This document shows positions 52,797-59,938 of a DNA stretch of 64,000 bases, in pieces. Each line of letters starts with the position of its first letter. Position 1 is the first letter of the stretch. The stretch comes from Burkholderia seminalis DSM 23518. GTDB taxonomy: Bacteria > Pseudomonadota > Gammaproteobacteria > Burkholderiales > Burkholderiaceae. The stretch spans positions 31,638 to 95,637 of the forward strand of contig NZ_CADFDK010000004.1 of the NCBI RefSeq assembly GCF_902832885.1, written 5' to 3'. The notes beneath the pieces are model-generated. The model did not search any database. It was given only the letters and a program-made list of their open reading frames with translations, and was not told the origin of the DNA. The position numbers were made by a program, and so were the translations under genes.

Positions 52797-54770
52797 TCAA
52801 TCCTTTCCGAAACCGCCCAGCACCAGCACCATCGCGCGGTCGACTGCATCGTCCCATCGGCCGACGTGCGCGGCGCGCACGATCCGGATGCCCGGATAGA
52901 GTGCGCTGCGCGAACCGGTTTCCCAGCGGGCGTCGGCTTTCGGGCTGAGCAGCAGCACGGCCGGTACGCCGAGCGCGCCGGCGAGATGGATGTGCGCGGT
53001 GCAGGTGGTCACCACGGCGTCCATCGCGAGCATCAGCGCGGCCAGATCGCTGAAATCGCCGATCGCCTGATGCGGGAAGGTGACCGGCAGGTCCGACTGT
53101 TCGGATTGTGCGGACAGGTCGCGGTTGATGCAGTACGCGGCGTAGCCGTGCATCCCGGCAAGCGGGGCGAAGTCGCGCAGGCTGGCCGCGCGATGGAAGC
53201 GTGCGTCGCTTTCGTCGCGTCCGCGCCAGTTGAGCCCGATGCGGCGCGTACCGGCCGCGTGGCCGTCGCGCGCCACGCGCTCGCGCCATGCGTCGGCATG
53301 CGCGGGCGGACACGCCAGGTAAGCGGGTGGCGCACCTTCCGGCGCCGGCGCGTAGCCGAACTGCGCGGCGAGCATCAGGAACGAACACCAGTAGTCGTGT
53401 GCGATCTGCGATGTGTCGACCCACGCGCCGTGCGCGCCGACGAATTCGATACGCGGGAACGTATGGCGCAGCAGGCCGGCCAGCGCGTCGGGCACGACCA
53501 CGGTCACGCCGGCGCAACCGAGCGCGTCGAGCGCATGCAGGTAGCGGGCGTACTGAAGCTGGTCGCCGATGCCGCCGTAGCTGAGCACGAGCAGCCGCTT
53601 GCCGTGCAGCGGCTGGCCCTGGTAGAGCCGCTCCGTCGGCAGCCCGAACTGTGCGGACGTCAGCACGTTTTCGCTGTCGATGGTGGCGCGCGCGGCCTCG
53701 TCGCGCCGGCCGGCGCGCAGCAGCAGTGCCGAGCGCGCCAGTTCGATGCGCCCGCGCACCGCGTCGGGCAGTGCGGCCGGGTCCCCGAAATGGTCGAGTG
53801 CCGCAAGCCCGGCCTCGGGTGCGCCGGCGAAGCCGTAGCACGACGCAAGCTGCAACGCGATCGCATCGTCGTCGAGCCCGCGGCCGCGTGCGCGTTGCCA
53901 GCGATCGATCGCATGCCCCCACTCGCCGCGCGACTCGTGGTCGAGTGCGCGGTTCCAGTTCGTTTCGGGCGCGTCGGCGTCGGCGGGCGCGGCCGCCGCG
54001 CGATCCGCGCCGTTTCCGGTTGCCGATCCGACGGCGAGCGGGTCGCCCGAGATCAGCAGGCGCTGCCGGTCCCAGCGTGCGTTCGGCACGCACAGCATGT
54101 TCAGTCCGTCGATCCGGTAGAACGTATAGTCGAGACCGGCGAACGTATCGATGATCGGCGCCTCGCCGACTTTCCAGTATTCGATCCAGCACCACGGCAG
54201 ATGCGTCTCGATCAGCCGCCGCGCGCCGCGCAGCGCGTCGATCTCCATCCCTTCGATGTCGAGCTTCAGGAAATCCAGGCGCGGCAGGCCGAGCGAATCG
54301 AGCCGGACGACCGGCGTCGGCGTGCCGCCCGATGATTGCCCGTCGACGAGCGACACCGAACCGAAATCGGCATCCTGCCCGTAGTCGACATCGGGCACCT
54401 TCATCGTGCCGTTGGCGGCGGCCAGCCCCATGTTCAGCAGGTGGAGGTTGTCGAGCTCGTTGAGCGCGATGGTGCCGCCGAGCGCATGGAACAGCGTGCG
54501 CTGCGGCTCGAATGCGTACACGCGGCCGCCGCGCGCGCGCAGCCGGTGCGCGACCGGCACGCACACGAGCCCCGCGTTCGCACCGCCGTCCACCGCGATC
54601 GCGCCGTCGGGCAGTTGCTCGATCACGTGCAGGATCGTGTCGAGTTCGCCCTGGATATGTGGCCTGCCGGTCTTGATCAATGCCTCGGCCTGCAGCGCGC
54701 AGTGCCGGTTGATGAGAAACGGGCCGTGGATCGAATCGATCACGACGAAGTTGCGGATGGTCTGGTTCAT
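52797..54770 (-). CDS. FkbM-type methyltransferase / TPR / glycosyltransferase fusion
   Basis: 657 aa from ATG 54770. Residues about 1-240 are an FkbM methyltransferase: GAIAVDGGANAGLVCVPVA (SAM motif), VYAFEPQRTLFHAL, LDFLKLDIEGMEIDALRGA. Residues about 265-360 are Ala-rich helix pairs that look like TPR (TNWNRALDHESRGEWGHAIDRW). Residues about 380-657 are a glycosyltransferase of the type found behind TPRs (GT9/HMW1C-like): RLLVLSYGGIGDQLQYARYL, RRIGLNWRGRDESDARFHRA, and LMLAMDAVVTTCTAHIHLAG with ALGVPAVLLLSPKADARWE. One chain therefore joins glycosylation and O-methylation. It is the last gene of the minus-strand operon behind the adhesin. Confidence 0.75.
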   Translation of the reverse strand: MNQTIRNFVVIDSIHGPFLINRHCALQAEALIKTGRPHIQGELDTILHVIEQLPDGAIAVDGGANAGLVCVPVAHRLRARGGRVYAFEPQRTLFHALGGTIALNELDNLHLLNMGLAAANGTMKVPDVDYGQDADFGSVSLVDGQSSGGTPTPVVRLDSLGLPRLDFLKLDIEGMEIDALRGARRLIETHLPWCWIEYWKVGEAPIIDTFAGLDYTFYRIDGLNMLCVPNARWDRQRLLISGDPLAVGSATGNGADRAAAAPADADAPETNWNRALDHESRGEWGHAIDRWQRARGRGLDDDAIALQLASCYGFAGAPEAGLAALDHFGDPAALPDAVRGRIELARSALLLRAGRRDEAARATIDSENVLTSAQFGLPTERLYQGQPLHGKRLLVLSYGGIGDQLQYARYLHALDALGCAGVTVVVPDALAGLLRHTFPRIEFVGAHGAWVDTSQIAHDYWCSFLMLAAQFGYAPAPEGAPPAYLACPPAHADAWRERVARDGHAAGTRRIGLNWRGRDESDARFHRAASLRDFAPLAGMHGYAAYCINRDLSAQSEQSDLPVTFPHQAIGDFSDLAALMLAMDAVVTTCTAHIHLAGALGVPAVLLLSPKADARWETGSRSALYPGIRIVRAAHVGRWDDAVDRAMVLVLGGFGKD

Positions 54771-54794
54771 GGACGTGAACGCGAGCGAAGGCGG

Positions 54795-55931
54795 TCAGCC
54801 GAGTGCACGGTCGGCGAACAGTTTCCGGATCTGCTCCGAGTACGCGCGGACGTTGTGCTCGGCGAGCGTGTCGACGTGGTGCAGGCAGCGGCGAGCCGCT
54901 GCCGCGTAGTCGTCGAGATGCGCGTCGTGCGTCTGTGCGGCGGTCGCGATCGCACGCGCCGCATCGAAGATCTCGAAGTCCGGATAGTAATAGCCGACGT
55001 CGCGCAGGAACGGCGAGTTGTGCACGAGCGGGTAGTTGCCGTACAGCGCGTCGTACAGCAGGTAGTTGAGGCCGTTTTCCCAGTGGTGCGACACGACGAT
55101 GTCGGTGTGATGCGCGGCCCATGCGACGAACGGCGCGCGCACGTCGGCGGTCGCCTTGCCGTCGCGCACCATCTCGAGTCCGAGCGCGAGATGCTTGAAG
55201 GCGACGTTTTCCTTCTTGTCGAACGTGTTGGTCATGTACACGTGCTCGACGAGCTCCGGATGCGCGACGTAGCACGCGTTCGCGGCGAGCATCGGCACGA
55301 TCGCACTCTTCACGACGTTCAGGTTCGGCTCGAAGAACGCGATGCGCTTGGCCGTGCCGTGATTGCGGTAGCCGAAGCGCGCCTTCAGTTCGGGATCGGC
55401 GTCGAGGCTGCGCTCGATGAAATACGGCGACCAGATGTGCGGCAGCTCGATCACCGGCGCGCGGTACACGGCCTGGAAATAGGCCGCGCACGTGTGCATG
55501 TGCTGCGGGTTGGTCCAGATCTCGTCGAACTGCACGCGGTGCGGGTTCGGCTTCCAGTCGTTCTTCTCGAAGTTGATCGTCTCGACCGCGATCACGTAGT
55601 CGTTGCCGAAGCGGTACGACACGCACTTGCCGCCGCGCCGGCGCACGGCGTCCGTGTGCGACGGATCGACGAACGCATTCATCTCGATCAGCAGGTCGGT
55701 CTGGTGGACGACGGCCGACAGCGGCCGCAGCGCGTCGCCGAACGCGTCCATCATCAACGCCTGCGGATACTCGGTGATGCCGTTGTCGTGCGCGAGCCAG
55801 ACTTCGCCGATCAGCGGCGACTGCTTCAGCAGCATGTACAGGTACACGCAGTGCTGGTTCGCGCCGTTGTACCAGATCGACTGCGTCGCGTCGCGCTGCA
55901 CGTTCATCGTAATCGCGACATTGAGTTTCAT
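54795..55931 (-). CDS. DUF2827 protein, putative glycosyltransferase (paralogue 2)
   Basis: 378 aa from ATG 55931 with GGAG eight bases upstream. Shared blocks: SIWYNGANQHCVYLYMLLKQS, FEPNLNVVKSAIVPML, and VVSHHWENGLNYLLYDALYGNYPLVHNS...VGYYYPDFE. The family is unnamed; a GT-B-like sugar transferase is inferred. It sits in an operon of closely spaced minus-strand genes: 26 bases after the DUF4019 gene and 24 bases before the FkbM/TPR/GT gene. Confidence 0.77.
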   Translation of the reverse strand: MKLNVAITMNVQRDATQSIWYNGANQHCVYLYMLLKQSPLIGEVWLAHDNGITEYPQALMMDAFGDALRPLSAVVHQTDLLIEMNAFVDPSHTDAVRRRGGKCVSYRFGNDYVIAVETINFEKNDWKPNPHRVQFDEIWTNPQHMHTCAAYFQAVYRAPVIELPHIWSPYFIERSLDADPELKARFGYRNHGTAKRIAFFEPNLNVVKSAIVPMLAANACYVAHPELVEHVYMTNTFDKKENVAFKHLALGLEMVRDGKATADVRAPFVAWAAHHTDIVVSHHWENGLNYLLYDALYGNYPLVHNSPFLRDVGYYYPDFEIFDAARAIATAAQTHDAHLDDYAAAARRCLHHVDTLAEHNVRAYSEQIRKLFADRALG

Positions 55932-55957
55932 CGGGGCGGCTCCGTGGGGCGGGCGGC

Positions 55958-56425
55958 TTATTGCGCGAAGTTCTGCGACTGGCGCGGCACGTAGCCCGTC
56001 AGGTGCCAGCGGCCGTCGTCTTCGAGGCGGAAGCTCAGCTTCTCGTAGACCGTTGCGCCGCTCGTCAGCGTGGTGGTGTAGTCGACGTTCGCGTAGAGGC
56101 CATCGGGCGTCGTCGACGCATTCGTGTAGCGGATCCGCGTGACCTGCGCCCAGCCGCGACGGCTGACCGCGCCGACCGACTGGCGCGCATGCTGCATGTC
56201 GGCCGCGAACTGGTCCTGCTTGATGCGCGCCTTCACGAACGCGGCGGCGTCGGTCCACACCGCGCCGTACTGGCCGGCGTCGAGCTGCTTGAACACCGCA
56301 TCCGAGTCGCGGAGCAGCGCGTCGGCGGATTCGCCGGCCGATTGCGCGTGCGCGCCGATCGCGATCGAAGCGGCGGCGCAGCCGATCAGCCATCTGGCGC
56401 GGGTAAGAGGCAGGCGTGCGTTCAT
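55958..56425 (-). CDS. DUF4019-type exported protein
   Basis: 155 aa. A signal peptide (RARWLIGCAAASIAIGAHAQS) is followed by a domain of about 120 residues: ADALLRDSDAVFKQLDAGQYGAVW, VGAVSRRGWAQVTRIRYTN and LSFRLEDDGRWHLTGYVPRQS. This is the DUF4019 pattern of small periplasmic proteins with no known function. It lies inside a glycosyltransferase operon, which is unexpected for a periplasmic protein. It may act at the export or surface stage of the same pathway. Confidence 0.75.
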   Translation of the reverse strand: MNARLPLTRARWLIGCAAASIAIGAHAQSAGESADALLRDSDAVFKQLDAGQYGAVWTDAAAFVKARIKQDQFAADMQHARQSVGAVSRRGWAQVTRIRYTNASTTPDGLYANVDYTTTLTSGATVYEKLSFRLEDDGRWHLTGYVPRQSQNFAQ

Positions 56426-56450
56426 GTCGGAGTCCGGAAAGGGCGGCGCG

Positions 56451-57605
56451 TCACGCGTCGCGGTAGAGGGTGGCGATCGCGTCCGTATAGGCCGCGACGT
56501 TCTCGGGGTTGTAGATGCTGACCGAGTCGAGCACGTGCTTCGACTGCTCGCGGTACGCGTCGAGATTCGCGTCGTGCTCGGCGAACGCCTGCAGCAGCGC
56601 GCGGCCGCCGGCCTGGCAGTCGAAGTCCGGATAGAAATACCCGGCCTTGCCGAGGAACGGCGAGTTGTGGATTAGCGGATAGTCGCCGTACAGCAGCTCG
56701 TAGTACAGGTAGTTCTGCGCGTTTTCCCACGTGTGCGACACCACGGCATCGCCGTACGCGGCCATGAACTCATACACTGCGTAACGACTTTCGAACGTCG
56801 TGATGCCGTGGTTCACGATGTCGAGGCTCTTCGCGAAGTGGACGAACGTCGTATGTTCCTTCAGGTGGATCGTGTTGCACACGCGCACGAACTCGAGGAA
56901 ATCGGGCTTCGCGCGATATGCCTCCTCGGTCACCAGCATCGGGATGACGCTCGTCTTCACCATGCAGATGTTCGGCTCGAACATCGTCACGCGCCAGCGC
57001 GGCTTGCCGGGCTGATAGCCGAACGACAAACCGGCGCCGAGCGTCGCCCGCGCCTTGTCGAACAGCATCGGATGCCAGATGTGCGGGACGATCGTGACGG
57101 GCGCGCGCAGGCCGGTCTGGTAATAATGCAGGCACGAGCGCTCGAACTCGGGAATCGTCCAGACCGCGTCGTACGGCGCGCCCGAGAACAGGAAGCCCGA
57201 CGGCTTGTTGAACATCGCACGTTCGATGTCGATCACGTAGTCGTTGCCGACCCGCATCGTGACGACCGTGCCGCCGCGGTCGCGGAACGCGCGCAGGTAG
57301 TCGGCACCGAACTGCGCGCTCATTTCGATCAGCACGTCGCAGCGTTCCAGCGCTTCGTCCATCGACAGCAGCGGCACGTCCCACTCGCCGAGCATCATTT
57401 GCGGATCGGCGACCTGTTCGCCGCCGTTCACCATCACGGCTTGCGCGACGAGCGGCGACTGGCGCAGCAGCAGGATCAGCAGCAGGCAGTTCTGGAAGAT
57501 GCCGTTTTCCCACAGCGACTGGCCGGCGCCGCGCACGAACAGCGACACGCCGACGACGAGACGCTTGCCCTCGCCGGGCGCTTGACGGGCATTGGAGTCC
57601 GACAT
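56451..57605 (-). CDS. DUF2827 protein, putative glycosyltransferase (paralogue 3)
   Basis: 384 aa from ATG 57605. Shared blocks: LVVGVSLFVRGAGQSLWENG, MFEPNICMVKTSVIPML, and VVSHTWENAQNYLYYELLYG...YPLIHNSPFLGKAGYFYPDFD. Most similar by eye to paralogue 4. It starts 14 bases after the end of paralogue 4 and ends 25 bases before the DUF4019 gene, so all are in one transcript. Role inferred as cytoplasmic sugar transfer. Confidence 0.77.
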   Translation of the reverse strand: MSDSNARQAPGEGKRLVVGVSLFVRGAGQSLWENGIFQNCLLLILLLRQSPLVAQAVMVNGGEQVADPQMMLGEWDVPLLSMDEALERCDVLIEMSAQFGADYLRAFRDRGGTVVTMRVGNDYVIDIERAMFNKPSGFLFSGAPYDAVWTIPEFERSCLHYYQTGLRAPVTIVPHIWHPMLFDKARATLGAGLSFGYQPGKPRWRVTMFEPNICMVKTSVIPMLVTEEAYRAKPDFLEFVRVCNTIHLKEHTTFVHFAKSLDIVNHGITTFESRYAVYEFMAAYGDAVVSHTWENAQNYLYYELLYGDYPLIHNSPFLGKAGYFYPDFDCQAGGRALLQAFAEHDANLDAYREQSKHVLDSVSIYNPENVAAYTDAIATLYRDA

Positions 57606-57619
57606 GCGTATGCTCCGGT

Positions 57620-58765
57620 TCAGGCGACCAGACGCGAGACGAACGCGTCGAGGTTCGCGGGGTTGTCGATCGAGACCGACTGCAGCAGCCGGCCGGCTTT
57701 CGCGCGGTAATCGTCGAGGCGTTCGTCGTGATGCAGCCACGCCTCGAGCAGTGCGCGGCCGCCCGCGGCGGCGTCGAAGTCCGGATAGTAATAGCCGGCG
57801 TCGCCGATCAGCGTCGAATTGTGGATCAGCGGATAGCCGCCGTACAGCACGTCGTAATACAGATAGTTCTGTCCGTTTTCCCAGTGGTGCGACACGACCG
57901 CATCCGCGTGGCGCGCCATGAAGCCCGGCAGATCGAGTCGCGGTTCGAACGTCGCCTTGTGCTGGCGGACGAGGTCGAGGCTGTTCGCGAAGTGCACGAA
58001 GGTCGGATGTTCCTTCATGTGCATCGAGTTGACGACGAACATGTGTTGCACCGCGTCCGGCCGCGCGCGGTAGAACGCGTCGCACGCCAGCATCGGGTAG
58101 TGGCAGGACTTGGCGACCGAGATGTTCGGCTCGAGCATCGCGAGGCGCCACGGGCGCTGGCCCGGCCGATAGCCGAACGATGCGCCTTCGCCGGCGAGCA
58201 CGGCGGCGCGGCGCTCCAGGAAGTATGGGGACCAGATGTGCGGCATCAGGTGGACGGGCGCGCGCAGGATCGTCTGCAGCATTGGCGCCGCGGTCTTGTC
58301 GTATTGCGGCAGCAGCCACACTTCGTCGAACGGCGCGCCGTTGAACACGTGTCCCGACGGTTTTCCGAAGATTGGCGTTTCGCACAGGCCCGCATAGACG
58401 TGCCCGCAGAAGAACGCGGCGATCTTCTTGCCGAGCGCCTTCATGTGCCTGAGCCATTCGACCGGCAGCTGCGCGCCCATTTCGATCACGACGTCGAGTT
58501 CGTGCGTGACGTCGGAGGGCTTCACGAGCGGGATGTCGAGGCCGTCGAGTTCGAGGCCGGCCGGCAGCGCGTTCGCGTCGCCGCCGTTCAGGAAATAGAC
58601 GGGACCGACGCGATCCGAGCGCTTGAGCATCATCGCGAGGAACGCGATGTTCTGGTGAATGCCGTTTTCCCAGATCGCCTGGCCGTCGCGCGCAAACAGC
58701 GAGATGCCGACCGCCGGCCGTTGCTTGCGGGTGCCGCGCGCGGCGGCTTCATTGATGTCCGTCAC
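57620..58765 (-). CDS. DUF2827 protein, putative glycosyltransferase (paralogue 4)
   Basis: 381 aa from GTG 58765 (GAGG lies about 11 bases upstream; no ATG fits). Shared blocks: PAVGISLFARDGQAIWENG, MLEPNISVAKSCHYPML, and VVSHHWENGQNYLYYDVLYG...YPLIHNSTLIGDAGYYYPDFD. The H-x-W-E-N and E-P-N motifs are intact. First gene of the five-gene operon that continues with paralogue 3, DUF4019, paralogue 2 and the FkbM/TPR/GT fusion. Confidence 0.76.
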   Translation of the reverse strand: MTDINEAAARGTRKQRPAVGISLFARDGQAIWENGIHQNIAFLAMMLKRSDRVGPVYFLNGGDANALPAGLELDGLDIPLVKPSDVTHELDVVIEMGAQLPVEWLRHMKALGKKIAAFFCGHVYAGLCETPIFGKPSGHVFNGAPFDEVWLLPQYDKTAAPMLQTILRAPVHLMPHIWSPYFLERRAAVLAGEGASFGYRPGQRPWRLAMLEPNISVAKSCHYPMLACDAFYRARPDAVQHMFVVNSMHMKEHPTFVHFANSLDLVRQHKATFEPRLDLPGFMARHADAVVSHHWENGQNYLYYDVLYGGYPLIHNSTLIGDAGYYYPDFDAAAGGRALLEAWLHHDERLDDYRAKAGRLLQSVSIDNPANLDAFVSRLVA

Positions 58766-59148
58766 CGGTTGGTTTCCTCTGCGGCGTCGTGCGTCCGGGC
58801 ATCGCGTCGAGCGTCTGGCCTGGAAGCGGCGCGCCGTGGGTTGTCATGGTTGGATTCGCGCCGGTGCGCCGCGGCACGCGAATCGGGCGACGTGGTTCGC
58901 GAGGGCGGCAGCCGGATTCCGGCGTGTCGTCGGGCACGCCTGGCACGGCGCGCGATTCGGGCAGGCTGCCCCGGCGACTGTCTGCGGCGATTGTGGCATG
59001 GAAATCGCCGTTTTTGGCAGGCCGTGACGAACTTTGACATACCCGCCGGCCCACGGGGGCGGGGCGCCGGCGAAGCGGCGCCCGCGTTGCCCGGCGCGGC
59101 CCTGGCGGCCTGCCGGACCGGGCCGCCGCACGTGCGGCGGCCGGCTGC
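58766..59148. other. Gap between ompA-like gene and the DUF2827 operon, with two hairpins
   Basis: 383 bases without a gene. A perfect 22-base palindrome lies at 59121-59142 directly after the lipoprotein stop; a second hairpin GGGCGCCG (59062-59069) and CGGCGCCC (59076-59083) follows in the direction of transcription. They probably attenuate or end adhesin/lipoprotein transcription. The operon promoter should be in 58766-59060, but I see no clear consensus pair. Confidence 0.55.
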
Positions 59149-59814
59149 TCAGTGCTGCAGCCGGATTTCGACGCGGCGGTTGCTCGCGCGGCCTTCGGGC
59201 GTCGCGTTCGACGCGACCGGATCGGCCTTGCCGCGGCCCGACACCGTCATCGAGTCGGCCTTCAGGCCGTGTGCCTTCAGATAGGCGGCGACCGATTCGG
59301 CGCGGCGCTTCGACAGCGCGAGGTTGTAGTCGTCGCTGCCCACCGAATCGGTAAAGCCGGTGACCGTCACCTGCGAGTACGTGTGGTCCTTGCGCTCGTT
59401 CAGCAGGCGGTCGAGCGATTCGCGCGCCGTCGGTGCGAGCGTTGCGTGGTCGGTGGCGAACAGCGCGTCGCCTGACAGGTTCACCTGTTCGACAACGGCG
59501 GCGGTGGCCGGCGTGGCGGCCGAGGCCGCTTCGGCCGGTGCGGCGCCGCACTGGAACACGAGCGTCGCGGGATCGGACTTGTCGCGCAGCGCGCGGGCCG
59601 AGTCGACGGCGCGTACCGGCTCTTCGCCGCAGATCTTGCGGGCGGCCTTCATGCAGGTCTGCGGGCCCGACAGCAGGCCGTGGCAGTCCACCTGAAAGGT
59701 ACGCACGCCGTCGCGCGGCTGCAGTTCGGAGGCGCTGAAGGTCGGGCCGGATGCGGTCGAGCATGCGGCCAGGGCCGTTGCGGAGAGCGCGAGCGCAAGA
59801 GCGAGTTTGTTCAC
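59149..59814 (-). CDS. OmpA-family lipoprotein
   Basis: 221 aa. Signal peptide with lipobox LAACSTASG (lipidated Cys18). The N-terminal third has four Cys (VDCHGLLSGPQTCMKAARKIC). A linker rich in Ala/Thr leads to the OmpA C-terminal domain: LFATDHATLAPTARESLDRLL, VTVTGFTDSVGSDDYNLALSKRR and SGRGKADPVASNATPEGRASNRRVEI, the peptidoglycan-binding motif with D and R ligands. It tethers the outer membrane to peptidoglycan. It lies 124 bases after the adhesin on the same strand; such lipoproteins next to trimeric adhesins occur in Burkholderia and could help their assembly (inference). Confidence 0.85.
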   Translation of the reverse strand: MNKLALALALSATALAACSTASGPTFSASELQPRDGVRTFQVDCHGLLSGPQTCMKAARKICGEEPVRAVDSARALRDKSDPATLVFQCGAAPAEAASAATPATAAVVEQVNLSGDALFATDHATLAPTARESLDRLLNERKDHTYSQVTVTGFTDSVGSDDYNLALSKRRAESVAAYLKAHGLKADSMTVSGRGKADPVASNATPEGRASNRRVEIRLQH

Positions 59815-59895
59815 GGTTACATCCTCAATGCTTGGGTTGACTGAAGCCTGCCACGGGTTGCGCGGCGGGTTCGTCTGGCCGTCGGGGCTGCCACG

Positions 59896-59923
59896 GGCCG
59901 TCCGGCTGGCGAGCCGGACGGCC
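59896..59923 (-). terminator. Hairpin between the adhesin and ompA-like genes
   Basis: Perfect 12-base arms at 59896-59907 and 59912-59923 around a GGCG loop; CCAC/GTGG can lengthen the stem. It lies 15 bases after the adhesin stop on the minus strand. No T tract, so it may be a partial terminator or mRNA 3' stabiliser. Confidence 0.5.
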
Positions 59924-59938
59924 GCGTGGCGCGACGCG

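Noticed and set aside
52165-55626. Minus-strand frame of 1153 codons overlapping DUF2827 and FkbM genes
   Set aside because: Different frame from the two motif-bearing genes; Arg-rich and without recognisable domains.
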